From the NCBI GenBank assembly GCA_021152555.1, contig JAGKVE010000008.1, positions 1 to 64,000 on the forward strand: 64,000 nt of DNA. Reading direction: 5' to 3'. Below the pieces are notes generated by a model. That model was not told where the DNA came from, ran no database searches, and saw nothing but the letters and a program-made list of their open reading frames with translations. Both the position numbers and the translations under genes were made by a program. Positions 48,601 through 53,755 of this stretch are shown here, one piece after another. The first letter of the stretch is position 1, and each line of letters opens with the position of its first letter. Source of the stretch: Bacteroidia bacterium. Lineage in GTDB: Bacteria; Bacteroidota; Bacteroidia; Bacteroidales; Paludibacteraceae.

Positions 48601-49052
48601 GTGTACGAACTGCCGTAACAGATGGTCGTGTCGAAAACCGAATAGAAGGCCTCTGTGGACACGCGTTCTGTCACTGTCAGCGTGAAGATACTGTCACAGC
48701 CGTCAACCGATTTGTACGTACGGACATACTTACCAGGTTTGCGGATTGTGCGGCCGCGCCATACAAAGGTCTGCCCCGCCTCTATCTCACGGCTTTCCGT
48801 CTGACTGTAAGACGGGCGGAGATTGACAATATACACGTAGATACTGTCAGCACTCGGAGACGCCACTTTGATGGTGTCGCGGATGATTGTGTCTTGGAAT
48901 ACTTTGGTAACGCCGTCGAACGATATCGTGTCGCCAGGACAGAGGTTGTAATGTCGCGTGGAGATAATACCGTTGGCTGCGTAGCCGGTTAACGCAGCGC
49001 ATAATAACAAAGCGCTGCTTAAAAAGCGTACTATGTGTTTTTGCATCTTCAT
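36681..49052 (-). CDS. Giant repetitive surface protein with T9SS C-terminal sorting domain
   Basis: About 4,120 residues from the ATG at 49052 (49067 is a TTG). Signal peptide RFLSSALLLCAALTGYAA. Almost the whole chain is built from units of roughly 70 residues with the pattern 'T.IC.GD.Y.W.G..Y...G.Y.DTL....GCDSI..L.L.V'. About forty GCDS-type motifs are visible. Each unit carries two Cys (in IC.G and GCDS), suggesting one disulfide per unit outside the cell. The last ~90 residues (VYSSTGALISTG...GIYFIRAYQGTKASSHKVLIY, landmarks) are a type A T9SS signal, so it should be exported and attached at the surface. Likely adhesin or surface filament. A barrel protein gene lies upstream on the same strand. 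Confidence 0.85.
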   Translation of the reverse strand: MKMQKHIVRFLSSALLLCAALTGYAANGIISTRHYNLCPGDTISFDGVTKVFQDTIIRDTIKVASPSADSIYVYIVNLRPSYSQTESREIEAGQTFVWRGRTIRKPGKYVRTYKSVDGCDSIFTLTVTERVSTEAFYSVFDTTICYGSSYTWPADGNTYSLSDTVYHLKPGTSGARDSIYVLHLTVVPRFNKTERIEVDAFPFTHRGKTFSAPGTQTVTYTSSTGCDSTYTIIVNQRHIIDEQDALICRGSYYEWQGQRYTESSTYTVVKGDTTHILHLTVKNTPTTYLNKTICEGFSYSVGGKQYTQTSTYRDTFQVSGCDSIVVLSLIASKPDTSVTVRTIQAGESFTWDVTGKSYSTAGVYDHRRQDANGCDAVERLILTTQHVDTIEHTATICPGDSLVWNGIVGYTTRDYTKYVDMPNGDKRLYILHLTAKRLVVIDKQLTFCSGTTATFNGKEYSEPGMYEDYYTCDTLYQVNVTRQPSTTYITNATFDGKSTYNWDVNGTTYPQTKAGIYEQTVPNSVTGCNDIYRLVLTVDSAEYHFDEERTLCENDVIEWHGQTIRGNEHTGTYDYTDSYVTKAGKDSVYTLHVTFNKISRSSEHVEFFSFPASYRGITIPNAGRYYDTVANTLGCDSVIEIVAVQRTTLDIEEKTICAGDSYEWRGQQYSIAGQYNETEKTKNGRYDSIYHRLVLTVLPAIIGGSRDTTICRGNYTVFGGKQLTERGIYYDTLIAINGCDSIISLRLNIAETPISTQVFRRDEGEKFTWNVTGKEYTTPMTVDTMMTSAFGCDSIVRLVLTANHVDTVDTTATICSGDYLEWHGTRYYTQGQYENVESQANGDKIVFRLHLTVAGQTKEMVEKHFSLCAGETVSFNGKTYSTAGTYEEPYSCDTTFRIIVTQNPSQTYITQATFNGDNAYTWRLMIDGTAKDTVINKAGTYSHLEYNPTTGCNDIYRLILTVDSSSYHFEHTASMCANDSYTWPVNGTTYANLAPGIYDYYKEMKTVSGKDSIYHLTLTVHPIVRTSETVEFFSFPASYRGYSFNEGEAHDFIFKTANGCDSIVTIIANKRDLIDEERVTICWGDYYDWRGKRYTTSGTYQEIEQTADGYTDSIYHRLVLTVTEYPTTYIQKTICRGSSITFGGTTYTEPGVYPYTYLQNGCDSTVVLTLNVVDADTVLVAPHLQDGTTEYTWDINGKTYAVPGIYDTVMTNRSGCDSIVRLVLYTDYVDTVDTTATICPGEILYWHGITGRETKTYERIETQGGQKVLYRLHLTVLTAYELPQTLTVCDGETVSFNGKTYSEAGTYFDRYSCDTTYRITVIKNPTEVHVTNATWDGKGAYTWIYTHEGQQETVSINAAGTYNKYHDNSQTGCKETYRLILTLNDTKYHFVETMTVCEGDEYAWHGMSNLSRQNVGKTTSYYDRYQTITGQDSIYELQLTVLAASRSSRSLTFCDKMDWKGVTYTNSAAVYDTLRNAEGCDSIVTLYLDKMPSYYFHDTATITQGEILLWHGLSINTEGLFRDQHTTINGCDSTYEIGVGMIPATPHSNTYTTIKEICDGDIFTWRDKDYSTSGTYIDSIQSTPTTPDSIFILKLTVWPESKDTFVYHLYACSGDGVVRYNGESYTKDTAVIATLPTLHGCDSIIKTFIHFNTASFQSDTLHIADNDTTRIWHDQKVNHAGTYRYEEQVDGGCYNREELIVYTYPTYTFTKDTAICQNEAPYKWLDGPQDPDKLAIEYSHPAGETKTYEHKYTTVNGFDSIFRLTLTIYPIYELHQQVHICEGEAYEINGKRYFNLVPDSVYRDTTLLRSSNSCDSLVYTEIYQYPTKRHIETVILKAGETITWKGQTITRGGSYTDVQQSVLTGCDSISELRVIQELGDERILCSNDTGKDVHPDKKYPLVWEHPQLQGTPRTLYTSGTYRDTIYDAEGNITDIYRMDLTVVHPYDTTVYIHGCVNKGALWRDSLYFKDTTFIDRVEVIPHTHTQPCDSVFHVHIIVDTVYTYNVIDTVCEHELPYILGRQTPAELWAEGFYTHTDTTACGCDSTINLTLRIIPSLTKTDSTFRCEDDIAVNPVVLGNLTNPTFAAANGGQFAGEWQGKWLGIPYNHDTIVYNCDSSYYHHIIVRPRQKLPKDTTVYLCEGDSVQLFWPKTIWVKKDTVYYDTVQTYSPWVDTHHQATMYNYTHNDRSYLCDSITKWTVKFVHPEEKDTTAHILLGDSIWWGGAWRYYSNDYDSIGPANEKNSDSIPCKLTYTLHLIVDTAYLYRDTINVCAKSQQQLNHTWKDGYVSTFNAGRNDSTFHVIDTLVTYNRRDSIYDLFVTTRIIRDTVLYDTICEDTRLRFDTLRATQERWLTKNGIYHDTLTALNGCDSIVTLYLFVRPRVVTKPKEVSITDRELPYLWSHNWPAHPTDTVDTLQASGLYTFLMPSTNGCDSIDSLYLRVHKTHVFCDTISVCAKAKETLKHTWETGYTQTFTAPNADGDVHYYDTLNTRIKLDSIYDLYVHYHEITVTYLDSSICGGDSIRFGLTKSNRPRFLSKSGTYQDTLTRIVNGCDSIIILRLNAFPKLLTHKTVHLPDSTKPYPWKHVWKENGIAKDSTQMLYATGEYHFSMPSRYGCDSIDSLSLYFYNTYMIQEDTITICHDQTPYTWQNRDDITESDTYTYYTQTKDGYDSIRTVYINVLPILNTTIIDTLCDGDSIRFGLSRLNKPRFLKNQGVYYDTLTSIQYGCDSIITLQLNVFPKYLKHRTVDIADVDTPYVWQHKQGGVLLGSETLRASGEYSYRFVTPTGCDSIDSLSLRIHPTYFFRDTVTICTSETPYTWYNADSTVVFKEGIYTTDTYVKHLQTHDGYDSTYVRYVNVLPVKNTTIRDSICEKDGNFYTFKGQNLSVGGTYRDTLRAANGCDSVVTLILTVNKPYYNYREEHIVEGQVFKYNGEDITKDTIITRKGLTPSGCDSTTVLKVILHPAVDTVVTVCKYDLPYRWVNKWNGQETLLRAAGIYRNDTTYINGERMYYGLQLIVNEPKFTTVYDSICESDRNFYTFGGQDLKVGGTYRDTLTATNGCDSIVTLVLKVNKPYYNYREEHIVEGQVFIYNGERISKDTIITRKGLTPSGCDSTTIVKVILHPAVDTVVTVCDYELPYRWVNKWNGQVTPLYSAGIYRNDTTYVNGVRMYYGLQLVVNQPKDTTIHRTICSDSYYQFKGQNLNAQGEYRDTLVAANGCDSIVKLHLNVIPVSFQREEKTIFEGDSILFYGTYYKTAGTYTHRVDNGNQCYNTHEMVLSVLKVINTDTTAIICDHDLPFIWHGIPYNAEGDYELRTVWNDSARVIKTLNLVVNKTKRSERTIDLCQGNTFTYKGKVYRENTIFSDTIPSVAGCDSIIRYVIRVHPTFNRTDTVHISDKQNYIFNGRTLTKPGDYVFSDTTIYGCDSIHHLHLEVHPSYFFFDSVDLCKPDTLHWHGHIISESGLYKDSLLTTRYGFDSVYHLVVNIHESYFLKEKYEIVPGYNTKIHGIDISVPGVYYDTLTSIHGCDSIYQIVVNSKRVVELRRKADICRGSYYDFYGEKLTFAGTYSHTTEHGDSIIYLDLTVRPASVTIAPTAYVSADELPYFRDGRMYTKGDTVYSDTLRNQFFCDSVVRFQIVIAKHLSPWYPMPLCPGSEIKIDGTTITQAGLYTFPRRSKISGAMDSLYRVEVYDSPAYDLPTERWAICDGDTMQFAGKSITRAGHYDFTLKTVDGCDSILHLDLTVNPSYHFYENATIADYESYNWNGRTYTETGIYDRTWPTVLDCDSTYTLRLTVVETQRPATEDVIICAGQAYTWRGKIYDVEGYYTDTVRQLEANISAIYSLQLSIAHPTNITSARTSEVCADDEGFDIVFEYAGQRPTHYSVYFDALAKREGFADVINEPFKEDMIAHVTLPQYASVVYQDHPYYVRPDYYTMRLVLDNGVCGLSRSDSIKLLVKYPSWIIEQNWGDVVAPLKAEYNGGFEFAQTEWLVNDVLQTNTGSGYLFNKELHAGDQVVMRAMRMGENYFVPSCPLTIVEPAQDVYTNPIIVYPTQTPRQLPVVTIEAQLQGEYEVYSSTGALISTGKMEEGATQVTLPSVSGIYFIRAYQGTKASSHKVLIY
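39511..40470 (-). repeat. 480-bp tandem duplication inside the giant gene
   Basis: Two adjacent copies (39511-39990 and 39991-40470) are offset by exactly 480 bp (160 codons) and nearly identical; for example the block near 39811 recurs at 40291. Encodes the paired HIVEGQVF...LTPSGCDSTT segments. It is the youngest-looking expansion in the gene. Confidence 0.85.
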
Positions 49053-49078
49053 ATTCGTATTTTTCAAAGTGTGCTCGA

Positions 49079-49143
49079 GTCGTTATCGAGCCGTTATCGA
49101 GTCGTTATCGAGTCAATATCGAGCCGTTATCGAGAGATAATCA
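49079..49143. repeat. Tandem 11-bp array, inverted copy of the 6887 array
   Basis: Five units such as GTCGTTATCGA, GCCGTTATCGA and GTCAATATCGA between 49079 and 49133. On the minus strand they read TCGATAACGAC/TCGATATTGAC and are led by TGATTATCTC, exactly as at 6881. Confidence 0.9.
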
Positions 49144-49147
49144 CTTT

Positions 49148-49232
49148 TTGCTTTTGACTTTTGACTTTCGACTTTTGACTTTCTTCTTTCAACTTTCCAC
49201 TTCTCTCAACTCTAAACTTTCAACTCTCAACT
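49148..49232. repeat. TTTTGACTTTC-type simple repeat tract
   Basis: Pyrimidine-rich run of TTTTGACT, TTTCAACT and CTCTCAACT words between the barrel gene and the 11-bp array. The complementary word family (AGTTGAGAGT, GTCGAAAG) appears inside several genes. Confidence 0.7.
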
Positions 49233-50193
49233 AATTATAGCACATACACCCATGGTGGAAGCCGACGCGTGCTGTGCGGCTGCCGCCAATCATGTAGGTC
49301 AACTTGACGCCCGTGAAGAACGGTACTGTACGTGCAGGTTGGGCGAAAGTGTTGATATGTGGGTTGATTTGTATCTTGGTAGCGTCCCATTTACCGGGCT
49401 CTACTTCCGTTGTCAGACGGGTCTTCCATGTCTCCCCTTCGCGTTCGCGTAATTGGTTGTTCAGACCGTATTCGAAATAGAATGCTACTTTGAGTACATG
49501 GCATAAACGGCTGCTCGTTGGTAATGAAGAGAGCAGGTCATATCCAATCTCGCCTATCAGCGAGGCGCCTACGTTAAGGTTCACTTTGCTGTTCCCCTCG
49601 TACGGATAATCAGTGTACCCGTGTTCCGGCATGTTCTCAAAGGTAGTCTGGTAGAAATGATTGGTTGCACTCAGGTTATATACGCCCTTCGTGTGTACGT
49701 TCGGGTTGAGCGCATAGCTCACTTTCACTCCGGCGCCGACATGAAATCCGCGTACATAGTAACCTAACAGCACGGGGATATCGATATAGTTCCACTCCAT
49801 ATTATCTATTTGGTTGACGCGGTAATGGAAAGTATTAGGTTTGTTCTGCGTGTCCAGCCCGTCGTGGTCGTCAATATACTCGCTTACCTCGAGTGACGAA
49901 CGGTGAAAACTCATCTGTACGCCCACACTCGTCCATAAACCGCTGTTACGGAACTCATAGCCCAGTCCAATTGAACCGCCAGCCTTGCCGTGAGGCATTG
50001 CGTTCGGAAGGCTCGTCTGCAGCATCGAGTAACCTACACTGCCGCTTATGTAACCAAAGTGGAAATCATCGCCGTCTTCAAACGCGCTGTGTCGTCTAAG
50101 CCATGATTGGGATTGAACACCTGAAACCAGTAATAGCATGAGCGCTATCATCAGCAGTTTCTGACTTGCCGGCCTTGAAAAAATGTATCTCAT
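49231..50193 (-). CDS. Outer-membrane beta-barrel protein
   Basis: 320 residues with a signal peptide (LLMIALMLLLVSGVQSQS). Alternating beta strands ('GSIGLGYEFRNSGLWTSVGVQMSF', 'NYIDIPVLLGYYVRGFHVGAGVKVSY' landmarks) are typical of the small outer-membrane barrels of Bacteroidetes. Not a PorP/SprF homologue by its N-terminus. Lies 178 bp upstream of the giant protein gene on the same strand, so it may anchor or help display it; this is inference. Confidence 0.75.
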   Translation of the reverse strand: MRYIFSRPASQKLLMIALMLLLVSGVQSQSWLRRHSAFEDGDDFHFGYISGSVGYSMLQTSLPNAMPHGKAGGSIGLGYEFRNSGLWTSVGVQMSFHRSSLEVSEYIDDHDGLDTQNKPNTFHYRVNQIDNMEWNYIDIPVLLGYYVRGFHVGAGVKVSYALNPNVHTKGVYNLSATNHFYQTTFENMPEHGYTDYPYEGNSKVNLNVGASLIGEIGYDLLSSLPTSSRLCHVLKVAFYFEYGLNNQLREREGETWKTRLTTEVEPGKWDATKIQINPHINTFAQPARTVPFFTGVKLTYMIGGSRTARVGFHHGCMCYN

Positions 50194-50278
50194 AGTACAC
50201 TATTGTTTTCTTTAATATTAATTATAATTACGCGCAGGGCGCGTGCATTCCGTACGCACATACGTGCTAATTAGGGCG

Positions 50279-50286
50279 CAAAGATA
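50279..50286 (-). promoter_or_regulatory. -7 box of the barrel/giant gene promoter
   Basis: TATCTTTG on the minus strand followed by CGCCC; no good TTTG upstream, so a weak promoter. The leader contains the hairpin ACGCGCAGGGCGCGT (50231-50245). Confidence 0.55.
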
Positions 50287-50397
50287 CAATAAAAATTCCA
50301 TATATAAAAATTTTTTGTATGAAAAGTATAAAAAAAACTGATTTTTTACACAATAAAATATAGAATTATACTTTTTTTTGAAAAAAATGCAGAAATA

Positions 50398-50429
50398 TTT
50401 GGTCATATAAAAAAAAAGCAGTACCTTTG
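50398..50429 (+). promoter_or_regulatory. Promoter of the interrupted tRNA-His
   Basis: TTTG 50398-50401, 20-bp spacer, TACCTTTG 50422-50429 then CACCCG. Nearly the same 38 bp precede the intact copy at 58735. Confidence 0.75.
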
Positions 50430-50518
50430 CACCCGCTTTTAGGAAATGACGATAAATCGTACTTCGTATATCGTCAAATCGTAAATGCGCGTCGCGACCT
50501 TTGAGGTCGCTCGCTTAT

Positions 50519-50570
50519 GGTGGTCTTAGCTCAGTTGGCAGAGCATCGGATTGTGGTTCCGAATGTCGTG
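50519..50570 (+). pseudogene. tRNA-His (GTG) 5' fragment, truncated in the T arm
   Basis: Has G-1, acceptor strand GTGGTCT, D arm, and anticodon arm TCGGA-TTGTGGT-TCCGA with anticodon GTG. After GTCGTGGG it diverges; no TTCGA loop or AGACCAC acceptor strand follows. This is the left junction of the prophage, with the recombinase gene starting at 50753. A 23-bp stretch (50540-50562) is identical to the second copy (58814-58836). Confidence 0.8.
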
Positions 50571-50592
50571 GGGAGCTTAAGACGAAAACTCT

Positions 50593-50630
50593 AATCCGTT
50601 GTAACTGAATAAGTTACGGCGGATTTTCGG
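50593..50630 (+). terminator. Strong hairpin just inside the left junction
   Basis: AATCCGTTGTAACT (50593-50606) pairs with AGTTACGGCGGATT (50612-50625) including two G-U pairs, then TTTTC. Would stop transcription from the tRNA promoter. Confidence 0.65.
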
Positions 50631-50635
50631 TTAAA

Positions 50636-50690
50636 GTGGCCCGAAAATGTCCCGAAAATTCATTCAAAAAATTCGGGAAATAAATCGAAC
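50636..50690. other. Candidate recombinase arm sites
   Basis: Repeated word CCCGAAAA (CCCGAAAATGTCCCGAAAA) followed by an inverted copy AATTCGGG. A related TGTCCCAAAAATGTCCCG stands just right of the second tRNA (58909-58927). Position next to both tRNA copies suggests integrase binding, unproven. Confidence 0.4.
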
Positions 50691-50752
50691 AAAAGCACTA
50701 AAATATCTGGCATCGTAACTCTGTTTTCAGCAAAGAAAATGGAGAAAAAAAA

Positions 50753-51913
50753 ATGTCAACTCTTAGTCAATTTTCACCGCTCTTTGCGGGCTATGCCCCA
50801 GCGGTAGTGAAACACATTGCGACCGGATGGTTTATCGAGTATTACGTAACCAATCCTTTCACCCAAACATTAGAGCGTCGCAAGTTCCGATTAAACAATC
50901 TGCGCAAGCGTTGTCGTACTGCAATGGAGTTCAGAGTGCAGGCGAACACAATCTGTAGCCAACTCAATGTGAAGCTGGCTAACGGATGGAATCCTTTTAA
51001 CGAGGATGTCAAAACGGAGAACCCGGGCGCAGTACCTATTAAGATTGTTTACGAGCAGTATTTCCGTGACGTGGAAAAAGATCTTCGTCCTGATACTCTA
51101 CGCGGTTATAAGGCATTCAGCCGTAGGCTTCTTGAGTGGTGTGATAAGAGAAGCCCGGATATGCTGTTAAAGGACTTCTCTGATGTAATGGCTGTCCGCT
51201 ATCTGGACGAGCAGCGCCAAAAGAACAATTGGGTAAATGCCACCTTTAACAATAACCTTGTGAGCGCCCAAGCATTCTTTACTTGGTGCGTGAAGAAGAA
51301 GTTCATCGAGAAGAACCCATTCTACGGTATTTCCAAGAAGAAGAAAGAAGCCAAGAAGCGTACCATAATTAACGCAGACGCACGTGCTATCATGCGTGAA
51401 TGGTTTATGAATAATAATCCGGGTTATCTGCTCATCTGTGAGTTGGTGTTCCAATCGCTGATCCGTCCGACCGAAATCAGCAAACTGCGCGTGAGCGACG
51501 TTGATTTGGAGCACAAAGTAATTCACTTGGATGGCAGTATAACCAAGACAAAGTACTCGCGTAAAGCCGTGTTGAGCGACGAACTGATTGAGATACTTGG
51601 ACGTAACATCCAAGGAGCGAACCAAGATGATTACCTCATCAGTAACGGCTACCTGCCCGGCAAAGAGCCTATCAGTTCCCGCATGTATCGCAAGACGTGG
51701 GACAAAATGCGTAAGCAGTGCCACCTCCCGGACACCATGCAGCTCTACTCCCTCCGTGATACGGGTATTATCAGCCTGTTTGATAATGGAGCAGACGCAA
51801 ATACTGTCAAGGGAGCAGCAGACCACCACAACCTCAACATTACGTCCATCTACTGTGACCACGTGGATGACAACCTTGTTGAGAAAGTCCGCAAGCACTC
51901 GGCTAAGTTCTAA
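50753..51913 (+). CDS. Tyrosine recombinase (prophage integrase)
   Basis: 386 residues. N-terminal arm and core-binding (SAM-like) domain to about residue 200, then the catalytic domain: first Arg in 'SLIRPTEISKLRVSDVD', YSLRDTG (YxxR replacing HxxR), ADHHNLNIT in place of the usual LGH, and nucleophile Tyr in 'TSIYCDH'. Only plus-strand gene of the prophage, placed beside the split tRNA-His as expected. Stop 18 bp from the end of the convergent tail gene. Confidence 0.9.
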   Translation: MSTLSQFSPLFAGYAPAVVKHIATGWFIEYYVTNPFTQTLERRKFRLNNLRKRCRTAMEFRVQANTICSQLNVKLANGWNPFNEDVKTENPGAVPIKIVYEQYFRDVEKDLRPDTLRGYKAFSRRLLEWCDKRSPDMLLKDFSDVMAVRYLDEQRQKNNWVNATFNNNLVSAQAFFTWCVKKKFIEKNPFYGISKKKKEAKKRTIINADARAIMREWFMNNNPGYLLICELVFQSLIRPTEISKLRVSDVDLEHKVIHLDGSITKTKYSRKAVLSDELIEILGRNIQGANQDDYLISNGYLPGKEPISSRMYRKTWDKMRKQCHLPDTMQLYSLRDTGIISLFDNGADANTVKGAADHHNLNITSIYCDHVDDNLVEKVRKHSAKF

Positions 51914-51931
51914 GAGATTGGCGGTCGGGGA

Positions 51932-53755
51932 TTAGTCCTCGACCAGCCAAAACTCTCCTTTCATCAGTTCTGACATCCCATCTTCCGTGAAGGTAGCGGT
52001 TATCTTCTCACAGATATACCGCTGCCCATGGATGACGAACAGCGAACGAACATTCGGGATATCTTTCGCAAGGAACTTGAACTTGTATTTCTTATTGGAT
52101 GCTATGCGGTGCGTATTGGCATTTGATCCGAACAAGTTAGAGCGCAGGCGCATACTCAAGCCTGTCAGCTCAAAGTCCATCTCACGCGGGTACGTCAGCA
52201 CATTGTCAATCACCGGAAACAACAACTTCCCGCGCATAGCATTATGGGTGCTACCCGTCCAGAAGCCCATATATAACTTGTCAAAGTACTCTACCGACCT
52301 TTCACTTTCGCCTGCTGATAGCTTCTTATCGGCATAGTCCCATGGTATCGTATTATTGGCACCGTTCAGGTACTCGCCACATTCCAAGAAGAAGGCATTG
52401 CCTTTGAAGTTGCCGTCAGCGTATGCTTCATCGATCCATACCGGGACAATCTTCATCTCAATCGTCTCTGCATTCTCATCGACGATAGAGTCACCAAACA
52501 TATTGACCGGCTCCAAGGTGTTCAGATAGCGGGTATTGCCGGACAAATTAGCAGGCTGATTAGGGTCAACCAAATACGAGCCATAGTTGCGCAATACAAA
52601 GTATGTATCTTCATTCCGGCAATAGTAGAGATAGCTTGGACTCCAGCCGTTGTATTCCTCCTGCACATAGTCCGCTGCACCTCTCATTTCTATATAGAGA
52701 CGCTGCGCACCATTTACTTCCTTGTAGAATTTGCCATTATTATACGTGCCCAAACTATAGGACAAAATAACGTCCTGCGTTTTCATCATATCAACGAACC
52801 ATTTGCAGGAATAGTATTTCCATTTCCGGTGGTTACACTCTGCAAATTTGAGGTTGACGTATTCCCTGTATTTACAAGAACCAGCATCCTCCACGGTTGA
52901 GGAGAACTCGTCCACGATGTTCGTTAACTCAACTGTACCCGCCGAAGCAATCGCTTCCGTAGAGAAACGGAATGATATATGCTTCGAAACATGATCGATG
53001 TCGAACTCTCCATTGAGGAAATATTCCAATTGCTCAAACAGCTCTGTGAGCGTCCAGTGCGGCAAAGCCGTTGCCCAGTTGAAACACTTCCACGCATATG
53101 GGAGCGTATTGCATACGATAAGGTAGCGATATTGACTATCCATCAGCTTTGAGAAATCATACGAATAACCGACCGCGTTGCAGATCTGCTCAAGGAGATA
53201 AATGAGATACGGCTGGAACGACAGTCCACGCGTATCGTAATACCACGACGAAGGCCAGTTGTCTGTATCGTTGGTGCGGTTCTGAAGGTTGCCGGTGGAG
53301 TTATTGACCCACGGCAAAGCAAGATAATTAAGCCCATTACTTATGCTATGCGCTATGTGCGAATTAGCAGGAAACGAGGACGGCGAAGTGTCAGGATAGC
53401 CCAAGTCCATTTCATTGATATAGATGATATCGAAATCGTCGGCATAGTTCGAGACGGACTTGCCTTCAAGGAACTGCGTCTTAACCTCAATATCGCTTAT
53501 CTCCGTGATAGTGATAGAGCCATGACGATAGAATAATCCATTCCTAATCTCACAGTCAAAAAGCAGTTTCTGCGCCACTACGTCCTTGCGGTTTATATGC
53601 CCGAAAATAGCTAAGTTTTCAGGACATCCGGCAAGCGGGAACGTAATTGACAAGGAATAACTGTCAGCACCGGAGAAATACCGATTTTCGCTAACGAAAT
53701 CGAACGACGTGCCTTTCTTGAGCACGGCTAATTTATTGTCCACATATATCTCCAT
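51932..53755 (-). CDS. Prophage tail-tip/distal tail structural protein (putative)
   Basis: 607 residues. Begins MEIYVDNKLAVLKKGTSFDF, as in structural proteins of Bacteroides prophages, and is beta-rich throughout. It follows the tape measure gene with a TAATG overlap, the usual position of distal tail or baseplate proteins. No enzymatic motif seen. The exact structural role is inferred from position. Confidence 0.65.
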   Translation of the reverse strand: MEIYVDNKLAVLKKGTSFDFVSENRYFSGADSYSLSITFPLAGCPENLAIFGHINRKDVVAQKLLFDCEIRNGLFYRHGSITITEISDIEVKTQFLEGKSVSNYADDFDIIYINEMDLGYPDTSPSSFPANSHIAHSISNGLNYLALPWVNNSTGNLQNRTNDTDNWPSSWYYDTRGLSFQPYLIYLLEQICNAVGYSYDFSKLMDSQYRYLIVCNTLPYAWKCFNWATALPHWTLTELFEQLEYFLNGEFDIDHVSKHISFRFSTEAIASAGTVELTNIVDEFSSTVEDAGSCKYREYVNLKFAECNHRKWKYYSCKWFVDMMKTQDVILSYSLGTYNNGKFYKEVNGAQRLYIEMRGAADYVQEEYNGWSPSYLYYCRNEDTYFVLRNYGSYLVDPNQPANLSGNTRYLNTLEPVNMFGDSIVDENAETIEMKIVPVWIDEAYADGNFKGNAFFLECGEYLNGANNTIPWDYADKKLSAGESERSVEYFDKLYMGFWTGSTHNAMRGKLLFPVIDNVLTYPREMDFELTGLSMRLRSNLFGSNANTHRIASNKKYKFKFLAKDIPNVRSLFVIHGQRYICEKITATFTEDGMSELMKGEFWLVED

